A DNA stretch of 33,583 bases, from positions 1 to 33,583 of the forward strand of contig JAJYTL010000002.1 of assembly GCA_021793055.1 (NCBI GenBank), given 5' to 3'. The notes under the pieces are model-generated. The model saw nothing but the letters and a program-made list of their open reading frames with translations, was not told where the DNA came from and searched no databases. The position numbers and the translations under genes are program-made. Below, in pieces: positions 22,648 through 32,092 of the stretch (position 1 is the stretch's first letter; each line of letters begins with the position of its first letter). Source of the DNA: Pseudomonadota bacterium. Its GTDB lineage: Bacteria; Pseudomonadota; Alphaproteobacteria; Ferrovibrionales; Ferrovibrionaceae.

Positions 22648-23549
22648 CCCGCGTCCTCCGTCATCCAGGCCACGAGATCGGCGAAGCTCATGCCGCGATA
22701 GGCGGCGATTTCGGGCACCAGGGAAAGCGGCGTCATGCCGGGTTGGGTGTTGATCTCGAGAAGATAAAGCCTGCCCGGCTCACCCGCGGTGTCGTCGTAG
22801 CGGAAATCGCTGCGACTGACGCCGCGGCAACCGAGCGTTCGATGGGCCGCGAGCGCCAGCCGGCAGACCTCATCATAGACCGCCGGCGGCAGCGGCGCCG
22901 GCACGAGATGCTCGGTCTGGCCCTCGGAATATTTCGCCCGGTAATCGTAGAAGCGGCCCTTCGGGCGAAGCTCGGTCGCGCCCAGTGTCTCGTCGCCCAT
23001 CACCGCGGCGGTGATTTCGCGTCCCGGAACGTAGCGCTCCACCAGCACCTGGTCGCCGTAGGGCCAGTCGGTCTCGGCGGCGGCATCGAAATTATCGCCG
23101 TCGAGAACGATACGGACGCCGACCGAGGACCCTTCGTTGATCGGCTTGATCACGAAGGGCTTCGCCGGCGCGGCGCCGGCTTGAAATTCCCAGCGGCTCA
23201 ACACGCGGCCCTCCGGCGTCGGAATGCCGGCATCGCGGAAGAGGCGTTTCGCCGTCGGCTTATGCATCGCCACGGCCGAGGCGAGAACCCCCGAATGGGT
23301 ATAAGGCAGGCCGAGGATTTCCAGCAGGCCCTGGACCGTACCATCCTCGCCGAAGCGGCCGTGCAGCGCGTTGAACACCACGTCCGGCGCGAGATCGCGC
23401 AGAACGCCGGCAAGGTTGCGGTCGACATCGACCGCGGTGGCGCGGAAGCCACGCTCGCGCAGCGCCGCCACCACGGCGGCACCGCTGACCAGCGAAACCT
23501 CGCGCTCCGACGACCATCCGCCCATGAGCACCGCGACATGTCGGCTCAT
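22635..23549 (-). CDS. ddlB: D-alanine--D-alanine ligase
   Basis: Joins two D-alanines with ATP in the cytoplasm to supply the dipeptide added by MurF. The 304 residues show the ATP-grasp plan: N-terminal domain with VLMGGWSSEREVSLVSG and FNALHGRFGEDGTVQGLLE, then PYTHSGVLASAVAMHKPTAK. The central part has PFVIKPINEGSSVGV, and the C-terminal metal-binding part has RSDFRYDD and LEINTQPGMTPLSLVPE. All expected motifs are present. ATG 23549 overlaps the murB stop (ATGA); a longer frame to 23774 runs inside murB and is rejected. The 3' end overlaps ftsQ. Confidence 0.97.
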   Translation of the reverse strand: MSRHVAVLMGGWSSEREVSLVSGAAVVAALRERGFRATAVDVDRNLAGVLRDLAPDVVFNALHGRFGEDGTVQGLLEILGLPYTHSGVLASAVAMHKPTAKRLFRDAGIPTPEGRVLSRWEFQAGAAPAKPFVIKPINEGSSVGVRIVLDGDNFDAAAETDWPYGDQVLVERYVPGREITAAVMGDETLGATELRPKGRFYDYRAKYSEGQTEHLVPAPLPPAVYDEVCRLALAAHRTLGCRGVSRSDFRYDDTAGEPGRLYLLEINTQPGMTPLSLVPEIAAYRGMSFADLVAWMTEDAGCDR

Positions 23550-24496
23550 GCGCCGCCTCCCCGGCGTGGCGCCGGCCGGCCGATGCGGTAGATTTCCCAT
23601 TCGAGCCAGAGGCCGAAGCGGTCGAAGACGCGCCGGCGCACGATCTCGCCCAGTTCCTCGAGATCGGCCGCCGTAGCCGAGCCGGCATTGACGAGGAAAT
23701 TGCAGTGCTGCTCGGAAACCTGCGCGCCGCCCAATTTCAGCCCGCGGCAGCCCGCCTCTTCGATCAACTGCCACGCCTTGCGGCCGCCCGCCTTGGGATC
23801 GCTGGGATTGACGAAGGTCGAGCCGCCGGTCCGCGCATGCACCGGCTGGCTCAGATTCCGGTTGGCGGTGATATCAGCCATGCGGCGGTCGATCTGCTCG
23901 CGATCGCCGAACGCGGCGTGGAACTCCGCCCGGGTGAAGACATACCCTTCCGAAACGCGCGAGCTGCGGTAGCCGAGGCCGAGATCGACGGCAGTGAAGT
24001 GGTGCACCTGACCGCCGAAATCGACCGCCTCGGCGCTCACCAGGACGTCCTTGAACTCGCCGCCGAATGCGCCGGCATTGACCTTGAGACCGCCGCCGAT
24101 GGTGCCCGGAATGCCGCGCAGGAACTCGAGTCCGGTGAGGCCGGCGTCGCGGGCGCTCAGCGCGACGCTGACATCGAGCGCGCCGGCGCCCGCCGTCACC
24201 CATTCGCCGTTGACCACGACATCGGCGAAGTTGCGCCCAAGCCGCACCACGATGCCCTCGATGCCGTCGTCGCGAATCAGCACGTTCGAGCCGACGCCGA
24301 GGATGGTCACCGGCACGTCCGCGGGCCGCGCGGCGAAAAACGCCGCGAGATCTTCGACATCGGCGGGACGGAACACCACGTCGGCGCGACCGCCGACGCG
24401 AAACCAGGTGCGCGGGCCGAGCGCGACATCGGCCCGATATTGGCCGCGCACCGGCGGCAGCCGATCGATCAGGGAGAGCTTGCGCGCCGGCATCAT
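23546..24496 (-). CDS. murB: UDP-N-acetylenolpyruvoylglucosamine reductase MurB
   Basis: An FAD enzyme that reduces UDP-GlcNAc-enolpyruvate to UDP-MurNAc with NADPH. The 316 residues contain the FAD-binding part TWFRVGGRADVVF, LGVGSNVLIRDDG and FLRGIPGTIGGGLKVNAGAFGG. The tyrosine/arginine segment GYRSSRVS and the proton-donor serine in GGSTFVNP follow. It is of the shorter type II class, common in alphaproteobacteria. The ATG at 24496 is chosen because it overlaps the murC stop (ATGA); an upstream ATG at 24526 would give a 34-base overlap and has no conserved residues. Confidence 0.96.
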   Translation of the reverse strand: MMPARKLSLIDRLPPVRGQYRADVALGPRTWFRVGGRADVVFRPADVEDLAAFFAARPADVPVTILGVGSNVLIRDDGIEGIVVRLGRNFADVVVNGEWVTAGAGALDVSVALSARDAGLTGLEFLRGIPGTIGGGLKVNAGAFGGEFKDVLVSAEAVDFGGQVHHFTAVDLGLGYRSSRVSEGYVFTRAEFHAAFGDREQIDRRMADITANRNLSQPVHARTGGSTFVNPSDPKAGGRKAWQLIEEAGCRGLKLGGAQVSEQHCNFLVNAGSATAADLEELGEIVRRRVFDRFGLWLEWEIYRIGRPAPRRGGGA

Positions 24497-25926
24497 CCGC
24501 GGGCCTCCCGTCGCGACAGACGCCACGCGGCATCGAGCTCGCCCGGCAGCGCCTGCGCCCAGTTGGTGATCGAGCCGGCGCCGAGACAGACCACGACGTC
24601 GCCCGGCTGCGCCAACCCGGCGAGCAGCGGCGCGAGATCTTCGGGCTTCGCCAGCGGCACGACATGGCGGTGGCCATGAGCGCGCAGACCTTGAACCAGG
24701 GCGTCGCGGTTGGCCCCCGCGACCGGCTGCTCCCCGGCCGGATAGACGTCCGCCACGACCACCGTATCGGACTGGTTGAAGCAGGCGCAGAATTCCTCGA
24801 ACAGATTCTTCAGCCGGCTGTAGCGATGCGGCTGGACGACGGCGATGACACGGCCGCGATAGGCTTGGCGCGCGGCGGCGAGCACGGCCGCGATCTCCAC
24901 CGGGTGATGGCCGTAATCGTCGATGACGGCAACGCCGCCCACCACGCCGACCTTGGTGAAGCGGCGCTTCACGCCCGAGAACCCGGCGAGAGCCTTGCGC
25001 ACCACGTCGTCGGAAAAGCCCATCTCGTGCGCGACGGCGACGGCGGCCAGCGCGTTCTGCACGTTGTGCTGGCCCGCCATCGGCAGGTCGAGATCGGCGA
25101 TCGTGCGGCGTTCGCCGCTCCGCCGGTCGGTCAGGACCGCGTCAAAATGCGAGCTGCCGTTCTCGAACCGAAGGTTGACGCCGCGGATATCGGCCTGCGG
25201 GCTGAAGCCATAGGTAACGAGCCGGCGGTCGGAAATCCGCCCGATCATCGCCTGCACTTCCGGATGATCGAGACAGAGCACGGCAAAGCCGTAGAACGGG
25301 ATGTTCTCGACGAAGGTCTGGAAGGCGCGGCGGATGTTGTCGAAATTGCCGTAGAAATCGAGATGCTCGGGATCGATGTTGGTGACGACGGCGATGGTGG
25401 CCGGAAGCTTGGTGAAGGTGCCGTCGCTCTCGTCGGCCTCGACCACCATCCAGTCGCCGCCGCCGAGCCGCGCGTTGGTGCCATAGGCGTTGATGATGCC
25501 GCCGTTGATCACGGTGGGATCCAGCGCCGCGGCCTCGAACAGCGCCGCGATCATCGACGTGTGGGTGGTTTTGCCGTGCGTGCCGCCGACGGCGACCGCC
25601 GACTTGAGCCGCATCAGCTCGGCCAGCATCTCGGCCCGCCGCACCACCGGCAGAAGCCGGGCGCGCGCCGCGACCAGTTCCGGGTTGTCGGCCTTGACGG
25701 CGGACGAGACCACGATCACTTCCGCCGCGCCGAGATTCTCCGGCGTATGGCCGATATGGACCTCGATGCCGAGACCCTTGAGGCGCGCGACATTGGCGTT
25801 GGCGGCGACATCGGAGCCCTGCACGCGATAGCCGAGATTGTGCATCACCTCGGCAATGCCGCTCATGCCGATGCCGCCAATGCCGACGAAATGGATCGGT
25901 CCGATATCGCGGGGCAAGGCTCTCAT
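24493..25926 (-). CDS. murC: UDP-N-acetylmuramate--L-alanine ligase MurC
   Basis: Adds L-alanine to UDP-MurNAc with ATP, first of the Mur ligases. The 477 residues have the Rossmann-like N-terminal domain (FVGIGGIGMSGIAEV), the ATPase loop GGTHGKTTHTSM (114-125), WMVVEADESDGTF, TNIDPEHLDFYG, and the C-terminal domain with GVKRRFTKVG, DDYGHHPVEI and QPHRYSR. One oddity is H122 in the loop, where the family normally has Thr (GKTTTTS); the preceding Lys and Thr are intact, so activity is still expected. Both ends overlap their neighbours (murG stop/murC start and murC stop/murB start) as ATGA. Confidence 0.97.
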   Translation of the reverse strand: MRALPRDIGPIHFVGIGGIGMSGIAEVMHNLGYRVQGSDVAANANVARLKGLGIEVHIGHTPENLGAAEVIVVSSAVKADNPELVAARARLLPVVRRAEMLAELMRLKSAVAVGGTHGKTTHTSMIAALFEAAALDPTVINGGIINAYGTNARLGGGDWMVVEADESDGTFTKLPATIAVVTNIDPEHLDFYGNFDNIRRAFQTFVENIPFYGFAVLCLDHPEVQAMIGRISDRRLVTYGFSPQADIRGVNLRFENGSSHFDAVLTDRRSGERRTIADLDLPMAGQHNVQNALAAVAVAHEMGFSDDVVRKALAGFSGVKRRFTKVGVVGGVAVIDDYGHHPVEIAAVLAAARQAYRGRVIAVVQPHRYSRLKNLFEEFCACFNQSDTVVVADVYPAGEQPVAGANRDALVQGLRAHGHRHVVPLAKPEDLAPLLAGLAQPGDVVVCLGAGSITNWAQALPGELDAAWRLSRREARG

Positions 25927-27047
25927 GCCGTGGCCCTCCGCCGGTCGGCGCCGCGCGCGGCCAGGCCCTCGATCAGATCGGCGAGGCTCTCGGCCGCATC
26001 GGGCCGGCCAAGGCCGCGCGCGCTGGCCGCCATGCGGGCGAGCGTCTCCGGCGCCGCGAAGAGCTCCAACAGCACCTGGCGCAAATGGGTTGGCGTGAAG
26101 TCGGGCTCCGGAATCGTCCGCGCAGCGCCGGCGGCCGCGAGCACCGCCGCGTTGGCGTCCTGATGCGCGTCGGTCGCCTTGGCATAGGGCACAAGGATCG
26201 CCGGACGCCCGGCCATCGTGAACTCGGCACAGGTCGAGGCGCCGGCCCGCGCGATGCAGAGATGCGCGACCCCGAGCCGCTCCGGCACATCGCCGAAGAA
26301 GGGCGCCAGATCGGCCGCGACGGCGCTCGTGTCATAGACGCCGCGAACGCGATTGAGATCCTCCGGCCGGCATTGCTGGCTGATCCGAAGCCGGGCGCGC
26401 AGCGCCACCGGCAGGCCGGTCAAGGCTTCCGGGATCACCTGGCTCAAGATGCGCGCCCCCTGGCTGCCGCCGAGGACCAGGATCCGGATCGCGTCCGCTG
26501 CCGCCGGCGGCGCGTAGGCGCTTTGGCGCACGGCCCGGAACGCCGGACGCACCGGATTGCCGGTGAGGGCGAGCTTGCCGCGATCGGCCGGGCGCAGCCG
26601 CTCGACCTCGGCAAAGGCGGTGGCGATCTTGGCCACGCGCGGGGCAAGCAGCCGGTTGGCGCGGCCGAGGACCGCGTTCTGCTCATGGATTGCGGTCGGC
26701 AATCCGAGCCGGATTGCAGCCAACATTCCGGGCAGCGACGGATAGCCGCCGAAGCCCAGAGCCGCCGCCGGACGAAGCCGTTTCAACAGCCGTCCCGCCG
26801 CCAGCGTGCCGGCGGCGACCTGGCCGAGGGCCAGTACCCGGCCCACGGCGCCGGCGCCGGTCGGGGTGCCCGAGCGGATGACATGGACGGCGGCATCCGG
26901 AAAGCGGCTGCCGTAATCGGCGCTCCGCCGGTCGGTCACCAGCATCACCGGCCGGCCGCGCGCCTTGAGCGCGGCGGCGAGCGCCTCGGCGGGGAACAGA
27001 TGGCCGCCGGTGCCGCCGGCGGCCAGCATGATCGGCGCCGCCGTCAT
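25923..27047 (-). CDS. murG: Lipid II synthase MurG
   Basis: A GT28 glycosyltransferase at the inner face of the cytoplasmic membrane; it transfers GlcNAc from UDP-GlcNAc to lipid I. The 374 residues begin with the membrane/acceptor loop AAGGTGGHLFPA (G11-H16), then FGGYPSLPGMLAA and IHEQNAVLGRANRLL. The C-terminal nucleotide-binding domain has LVLGGSQGARILS, CIARAGASTCAEFTMAGRPAILVPY and the DAHQDANA segment. All acceptor and donor motifs are complete. The start overlaps the ftsW stop (ATGA) and the stop overlaps the murC start; the open frame continues upstream inside ftsW and was not used. Confidence 0.97.
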   Translation of the reverse strand: MTAAPIMLAAGGTGGHLFPAEALAAALKARGRPVMLVTDRRSADYGSRFPDAAVHVIRSGTPTGAGAVGRVLALGQVAAGTLAAGRLLKRLRPAAALGFGGYPSLPGMLAAIRLGLPTAIHEQNAVLGRANRLLAPRVAKIATAFAEVERLRPADRGKLALTGNPVRPAFRAVRQSAYAPPAAADAIRILVLGGSQGARILSQVIPEALTGLPVALRARLRISQQCRPEDLNRVRGVYDTSAVAADLAPFFGDVPERLGVAHLCIARAGASTCAEFTMAGRPAILVPYAKATDAHQDANAAVLAAAGAARTIPEPDFTPTHLRQVLLELFAAPETLARMAASARGLGRPDAAESLADLIEGLAARGADRRRATA

Positions 27048-28165
27048 AGCCGCCGCTCCAGGGTCGGGTGCAGGCGCGTCAAGGCCAGCACGATGCCCAT
27101 ACCGAGCGCCATGGCGAGCAGCGCCGAGCCGCCATAGGAGATAAAAGGCAGCGTCTCGCCCTTGTCCGGAATGAGGCGCAGGTTGACGCTGATGTTGATC
27201 ACGGCCTGCAGGCCGAACTGCACCAGAATGCCGGAACCCGCCAGCATGACGAAGAAATTGTTCTCCGAGAACACACGGCTCAGCCCGCGCAACACCACGA
27301 AGGCGAACAGCAGCACGATGATCAGGCAGACGATGAAGCCGAACTCCTCGCCGGCCACGGCAAAGATGAAATCGGTATGGGCGTCGGGCAGCGTCGTCTT
27401 CACCACGCCCTCGCCGGGGCCGCGTCCGAACAGGCCGCCGGCCTGAAACGCCTGCAACGCGCGATCGATCTGATAGTTGCCGGCGCCGGTGGGATCGAGA
27501 AAGTGGTCGATGCGCGCGGCGACGTGGGGGAGCATGACATAGGCGAGGCCGAGACCGGCGAGACCGAAGGCAAGCCCGGCGCCGACCAACGGCATGGAGA
27601 GGCCGGCGATGAAGAATTGCGCCAGGCCGACCGCGATGATGATCACCGAAAGGCCGATATTGGGCTGCAGGAACAGTACCACCAGGAGCGCGAGGGTCGC
27701 TCCCACGGCGATGAGATTGCCGCGAAACGCCGGATTGCGCTTCTGCTCGGTAAGCAGCCACGCCATCAGCACCGCGTAGCACGGCTTAATGAACTCCGAG
27801 GGCTGCAAGCTGACGCCGAAGACATTGAGCCAGCGGCGGGCACCGTTGATATCCTGGCCGACGAGGATGGCGAGCGCGCTCAACAGCAGAAACACGACGA
27901 AGCCAACGATGCCCATCCAGCGCACCTGCTCGACCGAGGCCAGCGAGGTCACGAACATGATGAACAGCGCCGGCGGGATATAGACCAGCTGATGCTCGAT
28001 GAAATACAGCGGCGCCAAGCCGAGCCGGATGGCGACCGCCGGGCTCGCGGCCAGGATAAGCACGAAGCCGATGGCGATGAGGCTCAGCAGCGCGCTCAGG
28101 AGCAGCCGATCGACGGTCCACCACCAGCGGGCGACGATGCTGGTATCGGTGCGGGACAGCGCCAT
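27044..28165 (-). CDS. ftsW: Septal glycan polymerase FtsW (SEDS family)
   Basis: An integral membrane peptidoglycan glycosyltransferase that works with FtsI at the septum. The 373 residues hold about ten membrane spans. SEDS signatures are present: GARRWLNVFGVSLQPSEFIK, LFLQPNIGLSVIII, the large periplasmic loop with DPTGAGNYQIDRALQAFQAG and GEGVVKTTLPDAHTDFIFAVAGEE, and INLSVNLRLIPDKGETLPFISYGG-like residues near the end. The start ATG at 28165 shares one base with the murD stop (TGATG). A longer frame to 28276 lies in murD and carries an unconserved Arg-rich stretch. Confidence 0.96.
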   Translation of the reverse strand: MALSRTDTSIVARWWWTVDRLLLSALLSLIAIGFVLILAASPAVAIRLGLAPLYFIEHQLVYIPPALFIMFVTSLASVEQVRWMGIVGFVVFLLLSALAILVGQDINGARRWLNVFGVSLQPSEFIKPCYAVLMAWLLTEQKRNPAFRGNLIAVGATLALLVVLFLQPNIGLSVIIIAVGLAQFFIAGLSMPLVGAGLAFGLAGLGLAYVMLPHVAARIDHFLDPTGAGNYQIDRALQAFQAGGLFGRGPGEGVVKTTLPDAHTDFIFAVAGEEFGFIVCLIIVLLFAFVVLRGLSRVFSENNFFVMLAGSGILVQFGLQAVINISVNLRLIPDKGETLPFISYGGSALLAMALGMGIVLALTRLHPTLERRL

Positions 28166-29556
28166 CACGAACGCCCTCCCGTAGCGGTTCCGCCTTCGAC
28201 GGCCAGGGCGCGCACGATATCGCGGAAGGCATCGCCCCGTTCCTCGAAATTGGCGAACTGATCGTAGGAGGCGCAAGCCGGCGACAGCAGCACCACGGCG
28301 TCGCGACGGCCATCCGCCCGCGCCGCGTCATAGGCCTCGCGGACGGCGCGATCGAGGGTGCCGCACTGGCGCACCGGCACGTGGCCTTCGAGAGTTTTCG
28401 CGAAGGCCGCCGCCGCCTCGCCGATCAGGAAGGCGGTGCGCAGGCGCGGGAATAGATCCTCAAGGCCGGCGATCCCGCCCGCCTTCGGCAGCCCGCCGGC
28501 GATCCAGTAAATGGTGTCGTAACAAGCGAGCGCCGTGCGGGTGGCATCGGCATTGGTCGCCTTCGAATCGTTGAGGAAGCGGATGCCGTCGATCTCGGCG
28601 ATCAACTCGAGCCGGTGCGCGAGGCCGGGAAAGCTGCGAAGGCCAGCCTCGATCGCCGCCGTCTTGAGGCCAAGGGCGCGGGTCGCGGCGAAGGCGCAGG
28701 CGGCATTTTGCCAATTGTGCCGCCCGGGCAGGGCCGGAATGTCGTCAAGGCGAAGGCTCGGCCTGAGCGCGCCTTCCTCGAACAGCGCGCCCTCGCGCAC
28801 CGAAATGCCATCCGCCAACGGCCGCGTGATCGAGACCGGCACCACCTGGCAGCGACCGGCCGCCTGCAGCGCGCGTCCGATCGCTTGCCCGTAGCCGTCG
28901 TCGACGCCGATCACCGCCGTCTCGGTGGCTCTGGGATGATCAAAGATGCGCCGCTTCAGCGCCACGTAGCGCTCCATCGAGCCATGCCGATCGAGGTGAT
29001 CGGGCGAAACGTTGAGCAGCACCGCGACATCGCAGGCGAGCGACGGAGCGAGATCGATCTGGAAGGTCGAAAGCTCGAGAACGTAAATGCCGTCGGCCCC
29101 GAGCGGCGCCAGATCGAGCGCCGCGGTGCCGAGATTGCCGCCGACCTCGGTCTCCCGACCCGCCGTGCTCAGGATATGGCCGATCAGAGCCGTGGTCGTC
29201 GACTTGCCGTTGGTGCCGGTGACGCCAACGAGCTTGGCCTCCGATTTCGCGGCGAGGAAAAGCTCGATATCGCCGATCACGGGCACGCCCGCCGCCGCCG
29301 CCTGCCGCACCGCCGGATGAGGCTCGGGATGGGTGAAGGGAATCCCGGGGCTCAGGATCAGGGCGGCCATGGTACGCCAATCCAAGGTCGCTGGATCGCG
29401 CATCTCAAACCCGTCCGCCGCTGGCGTCTTCGTCTTGTCGTCCCAGACCAGGACCTCGGCGCCGCCCGCTCGAAGGGCGCGCGCGGCGGCGAGCCCGCTC
29501 CGGCCGAGCCCGAGGACGGCGACGCTTTGACCGGAAAATCGCAAGACGGGAATCAA
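28165..29556 (-). CDS. murD: UDP-N-acetylmuramoyl-L-alanine--D-glutamate ligase MurD
   Basis: Adds D-glutamate to UDP-MurNAc-L-Ala. The 463 residues carry an N-terminal Rossmann-like domain (VAVLGLGRSGLAAARAL, ILSPGIPFTHP), the ATPase loop GVTGTNGKSTTT (from 111), ELSTFQIDLA, NVSPDHLDRHGS and the C-terminal domain with PGLAHRLE, FLNDSKATNADAT and LLSPACASYDQF. The start is TTG at 29556, five bases after the mraY stop, with GAGG about 8 bases upstream. The frame is open for another 375 codons, but that part is antisense-type sequence over mraY and not real. The stop overlaps the ftsW start. Confidence 0.96.
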   Translation of the reverse strand: MIPVLRFSGQSVAVLGLGRSGLAAARALRAGGAEVLVWDDKTKTPAADGFEMRDPATLDWRTMAALILSPGIPFTHPEPHPAVRQAAAAGVPVIGDIELFLAAKSEAKLVGVTGTNGKSTTTALIGHILSTAGRETEVGGNLGTAALDLAPLGADGIYVLELSTFQIDLAPSLACDVAVLLNVSPDHLDRHGSMERYVALKRRIFDHPRATETAVIGVDDGYGQAIGRALQAAGRCQVVPVSITRPLADGISVREGALFEEGALRPSLRLDDIPALPGRHNWQNAACAFAATRALGLKTAAIEAGLRSFPGLAHRLELIAEIDGIRFLNDSKATNADATRTALACYDTIYWIAGGLPKAGGIAGLEDLFPRLRTAFLIGEAAAAFAKTLEGHVPVRQCGTLDRAVREAYDAARADGRRDAVVLLSPACASYDQFANFEERGDAFRDIVRALAVEGGTATGGRS

Positions 29557-29561
29557 TGCCT

Positions 29562-30650
29562 TTACCTCAACTTCAAGGTCGCGAGACCGATCAGCGCCAA
29601 AATCACGGCAATGATCCAGAAACGGATGACCACGGTCGGCTCGGCCCAACCTTTCTGCTCGAAATGATGATGCAGCGGCGCCATGCGGAAGACGCGCCGC
29701 CCGGTCAACTTGAACGACACGACCTGGACGACCACCGAAATGGTCTCGAGCACGAAAAGACCGCCGACGATCGCCAGCACCAACTCGTTCTTTGTCACCA
29801 CGCTGACAATGCCAAGCGCGCCGCCGATCGCGAGCGAGCCGGTATCGCCCATGAACACCATCGCTGGAGGCGCGTTGTACCAAAGGAAGCCGAGTCCCGA
29901 TCCCACCAACGCGCCGCAGAACACCGCCAGCTCGCCCGCGCCCGGAATGAAATGCAACTCGAGATAATTGGCGAAGACCGCGTTGCCGACGAGATAGGCG
30001 ATCAGCCCGAAGGTCGCCGAGGCGATCATCACCGGCACGATGGCAAGTCCGTCCAGCCCGTCGGTCAAGTTGACCGCGTTCGAGGCGCCGACGATGACGA
30101 AGACCGCGAAAGGAATGAAGAACCACCCCAGTTCGATGCTCACCCGCTTGAAGAAGGGAATGTCGAGCGTCGTCGCAAAGGGCGGCGTCGTGACATAGAC
30201 GATCAGGACCATCGCCAGCGCGGCGAACAGAACCTCCAACAGCAGCTTGAGCTTGCCCGGAATGCCGCGCACGTTGTGCCGCGTCACCTTCAGGAGGTCG
30301 TCGGCGAAGCCGATCATGCCGAAGCCCATGGTCACCAGCAGCACCGCCCAGATGAAGCGGTTGCGCAGATCCGCCCACAGCAGCGTGCCGACGAAGATGC
30401 CGAGAAGAATGAGGAAGCCGCCCATCGTCGGCGTCCCCTTCTTCGAAGTCAGATGGCTCTGCGGCCCATCGGCCCGGATCGGCTGCCCGAGGCGCTGGCG
30501 GGCGCGCAGCCAGCCGATCACCCGCGGGCCGAGCAGAAAACTCACCAGAAGCGCCGTCAGCACCGCGCCCTCGGTCCGGAAGCTCAGATACCGGAAGAGG
30601 TTGAATATCTTGTAGTCCCGCGACAGCGGATAGAGCAGATCGAAGAGCAT
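29562..30650 (-). CDS. mraY: Phospho-MurNAc-pentapeptide transferase MraY
   Basis: An integral membrane enzyme that makes lipid I by moving phospho-MurNAc-pentapeptide to undecaprenyl phosphate. The 362 residues have about ten membrane spans. Active-site residues are seen: D117-D118 (GFADDLLKV), N194 and D197 in NAVNLTDGLDGLA, D269 in FMGDTGSLAIGG, and the HHH motif at 327-329 (APLHHHFEQKGW). Numbering is within a few residues of the E. coli enzyme. The N-terminus MLFDLLYPLSRDY is typical of alphaproteobacteria. It follows murF by 23 bases, with AAAGG in the gap. Confidence 0.98.
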   Translation of the reverse strand: MLFDLLYPLSRDYKIFNLFRYLSFRTEGAVLTALLVSFLLGPRVIGWLRARQRLGQPIRADGPQSHLTSKKGTPTMGGFLILLGIFVGTLLWADLRNRFIWAVLLVTMGFGMIGFADDLLKVTRHNVRGIPGKLKLLLEVLFAALAMVLIVYVTTPPFATTLDIPFFKRVSIELGWFFIPFAVFVIVGASNAVNLTDGLDGLAIVPVMIASATFGLIAYLVGNAVFANYLELHFIPGAGELAVFCGALVGSGLGFLWYNAPPAMVFMGDTGSLAIGGALGIVSVVTKNELVLAIVGGLFVLETISVVVQVVSFKLTGRRVFRMAPLHHHFEQKGWAEPTVVIRFWIIAVILALIGLATLKLR

Positions 30651-30673
30651 TGCGGCGCTCGGCCTTTCTCTCG

Positions 30674-32092
30674 TTAAGCATGTGCCGCCCGGGGCGGGGC
30701 GGAACGCTGGATGAGCCCCGCCAAGACGTCGCGCATGCGGCTGCCGTGCGAACCCTTGACCAGCACCAAATCGCCCGGCCTCAAGGTATCGATCAACGGC
30801 GTGACGAGCTCGGCGGCGGCGGCGGCGTGCACACCCCGCCGGCTCGCGGACAGAGCTTCGTGCAGCGCCGCCATCGCCGGCCCAGCCGTGAACACCAGAT
30901 CGATGCCGGACCTTTCGATGTCCTCGGCGAGCGCCGCATGCAGCGCCGGCGCCGCGGACCCGAGCTCCAGCATGTCGCCGAGAACCGCGATGCGCCGCGC
31001 GCGCGGCGGCTTTGCCATCGCGCCGAAGACTTCAAAAGCGGCCCGCATGGAAGCCGGATTGGCGTTGTAGCTATCGTCGACGAGCTCGATCGCGCCATCG
31101 CCGAAATCGAGGCTTTGCCGGCGACCCCGTCCGGCCTCGGGCTCGAGCCCGGCGAGGCTGAGCCCGGCGAGGCCGATATCGGCACCGACCGCCTTGGCCG
31201 TGGCCAGGACGGCGAGGCTGTTCATCACCCAGTGACGCCCCGGCCGCCCAACCTTGTAGGTGATGGCCTGTCCCGTCACCTCGGCCGAAACGCAGGAACA
31301 TTCGGGATGCAGCGCGACCTTGGTCACCCGCGCGTCCGCCGCCGCGTCGAAACCGAAGCCGACGACGCTTGCGCCGTGGCCGCGCGCCCGCTCGGCAAGA
31401 AGCGCGAAATACGGATTGTCGCGGTTGATCACCGCCGTGCCGTGAGATTCGAGGCCGGAAAAAATCTCAGCCTTGGCTTCGGCGATCGCCGCGACCGAGG
31501 GGAAGAATTCAAGATGCGCGGCCTCGACCGTGGTGATGATTGCGACATGCGGCCTGACCAGGGCGGAGAGCGGCGCGATCTCGCCGGCGTGGTTCATGCC
31601 GATCTCGTAGACGGCAAAGGCGGCCTCGGCCGGCGTGCGCGCCAGGCTGAGCGGCACGCCCCATTGGTTGTTCAGGCTGGCGCGCGAGGCATGGGTCGGA
31701 CCCTGGGCCCCGAGCACGTGGGCGAGCGCGTTCTTGGTGCCGGTCTTGCCGGCGCTGCCCGTGACCGCGATCACCCGACCGCAGAGGCGATGACGCGCCG
31801 CCGCCGCAAGCCGCTCCAGGCCGGCTTCGGCATCGGACACAAGGAGAAGCGGCAGCGCGGCCGGCGCATCGTCGGGCACGCGGCTCACCAGCGCCGCCGC
31901 AGCGCCCTTCGCCGCGGCATCGGCAAGGAAATCGTGGCCGTCGAAGCGCGGTCCCTTCAGCGCGACGAAGAGATCGCCCGGGCTCAGCGTCCGGCTGTCG
32001 ATGGCGACCCCGGTCGCGCTCCAATCGCCGCGGCCGCGCCCGCCGGTCGCCGCCGCCGCGCTCGCCGCGGTCCATAGCGCGCCGCCGCTCAT
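30674..32092 (-). CDS. murF: UDP-MurNAc-tripeptide--D-Ala-D-Ala ligase MurF
   Basis: Adds the D-Ala-D-Ala dipeptide made by Ddl to complete the pentapeptide precursor. The 472 residues have the N-terminal uridine-binding domain (GVAIDSRTLSPGDLFVALKG), the ATPase loop VTGSAGKTGTK (110-120), ASLNNQWGVPLSL, YEIGMNHAGEI, and the C-terminal domain with DDSYNANPASMRAA and AVLGDMLELG, ending VLVKGSHGSRM. All family motifs are present. ATG 32092 overlaps the murE stop (ATGA); ten upstream codons in the same frame are within murE and not used. Confidence 0.97.
   Translation of the reverse strand: MSGGALWTAASAAAATGGRGRGDWSATGVAIDSRTLSPGDLFVALKGPRFDGHDFLADAAAKGAAAALVSRVPDDAPAALPLLLVSDAEAGLERLAAAARHRLCGRVIAVTGSAGKTGTKNALAHVLGAQGPTHASRASLNNQWGVPLSLARTPAEAAFAVYEIGMNHAGEIAPLSALVRPHVAIITTVEAAHLEFFPSVAAIAEAKAEIFSGLESHGTAVINRDNPYFALLAERARGHGASVVGFGFDAAADARVTKVALHPECSCVSAEVTGQAITYKVGRPGRHWVMNSLAVLATAKAVGADIGLAGLSLAGLEPEAGRGRRQSLDFGDGAIELVDDSYNANPASMRAAFEVFGAMAKPPRARRIAVLGDMLELGSAAPALHAALAEDIERSGIDLVFTAGPAMAALHEALSASRRGVHAAAAAELVTPLIDTLRPGDLVLVKGSHGSRMRDVLAGLIQRSAPPRAAHA

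Noticed and set aside
23550..23774. Extension of ddlB into murB
   Set aside because: Unconserved Arg-rich residues; ATG 23549 gives the family N-terminus.
29557..30681. N-terminal extension of murD giving an 838-residue fusion
   Set aside because: The extra part is another frame of mraY, same strand, with no domain; MurD begins naturally at TTG 29556.
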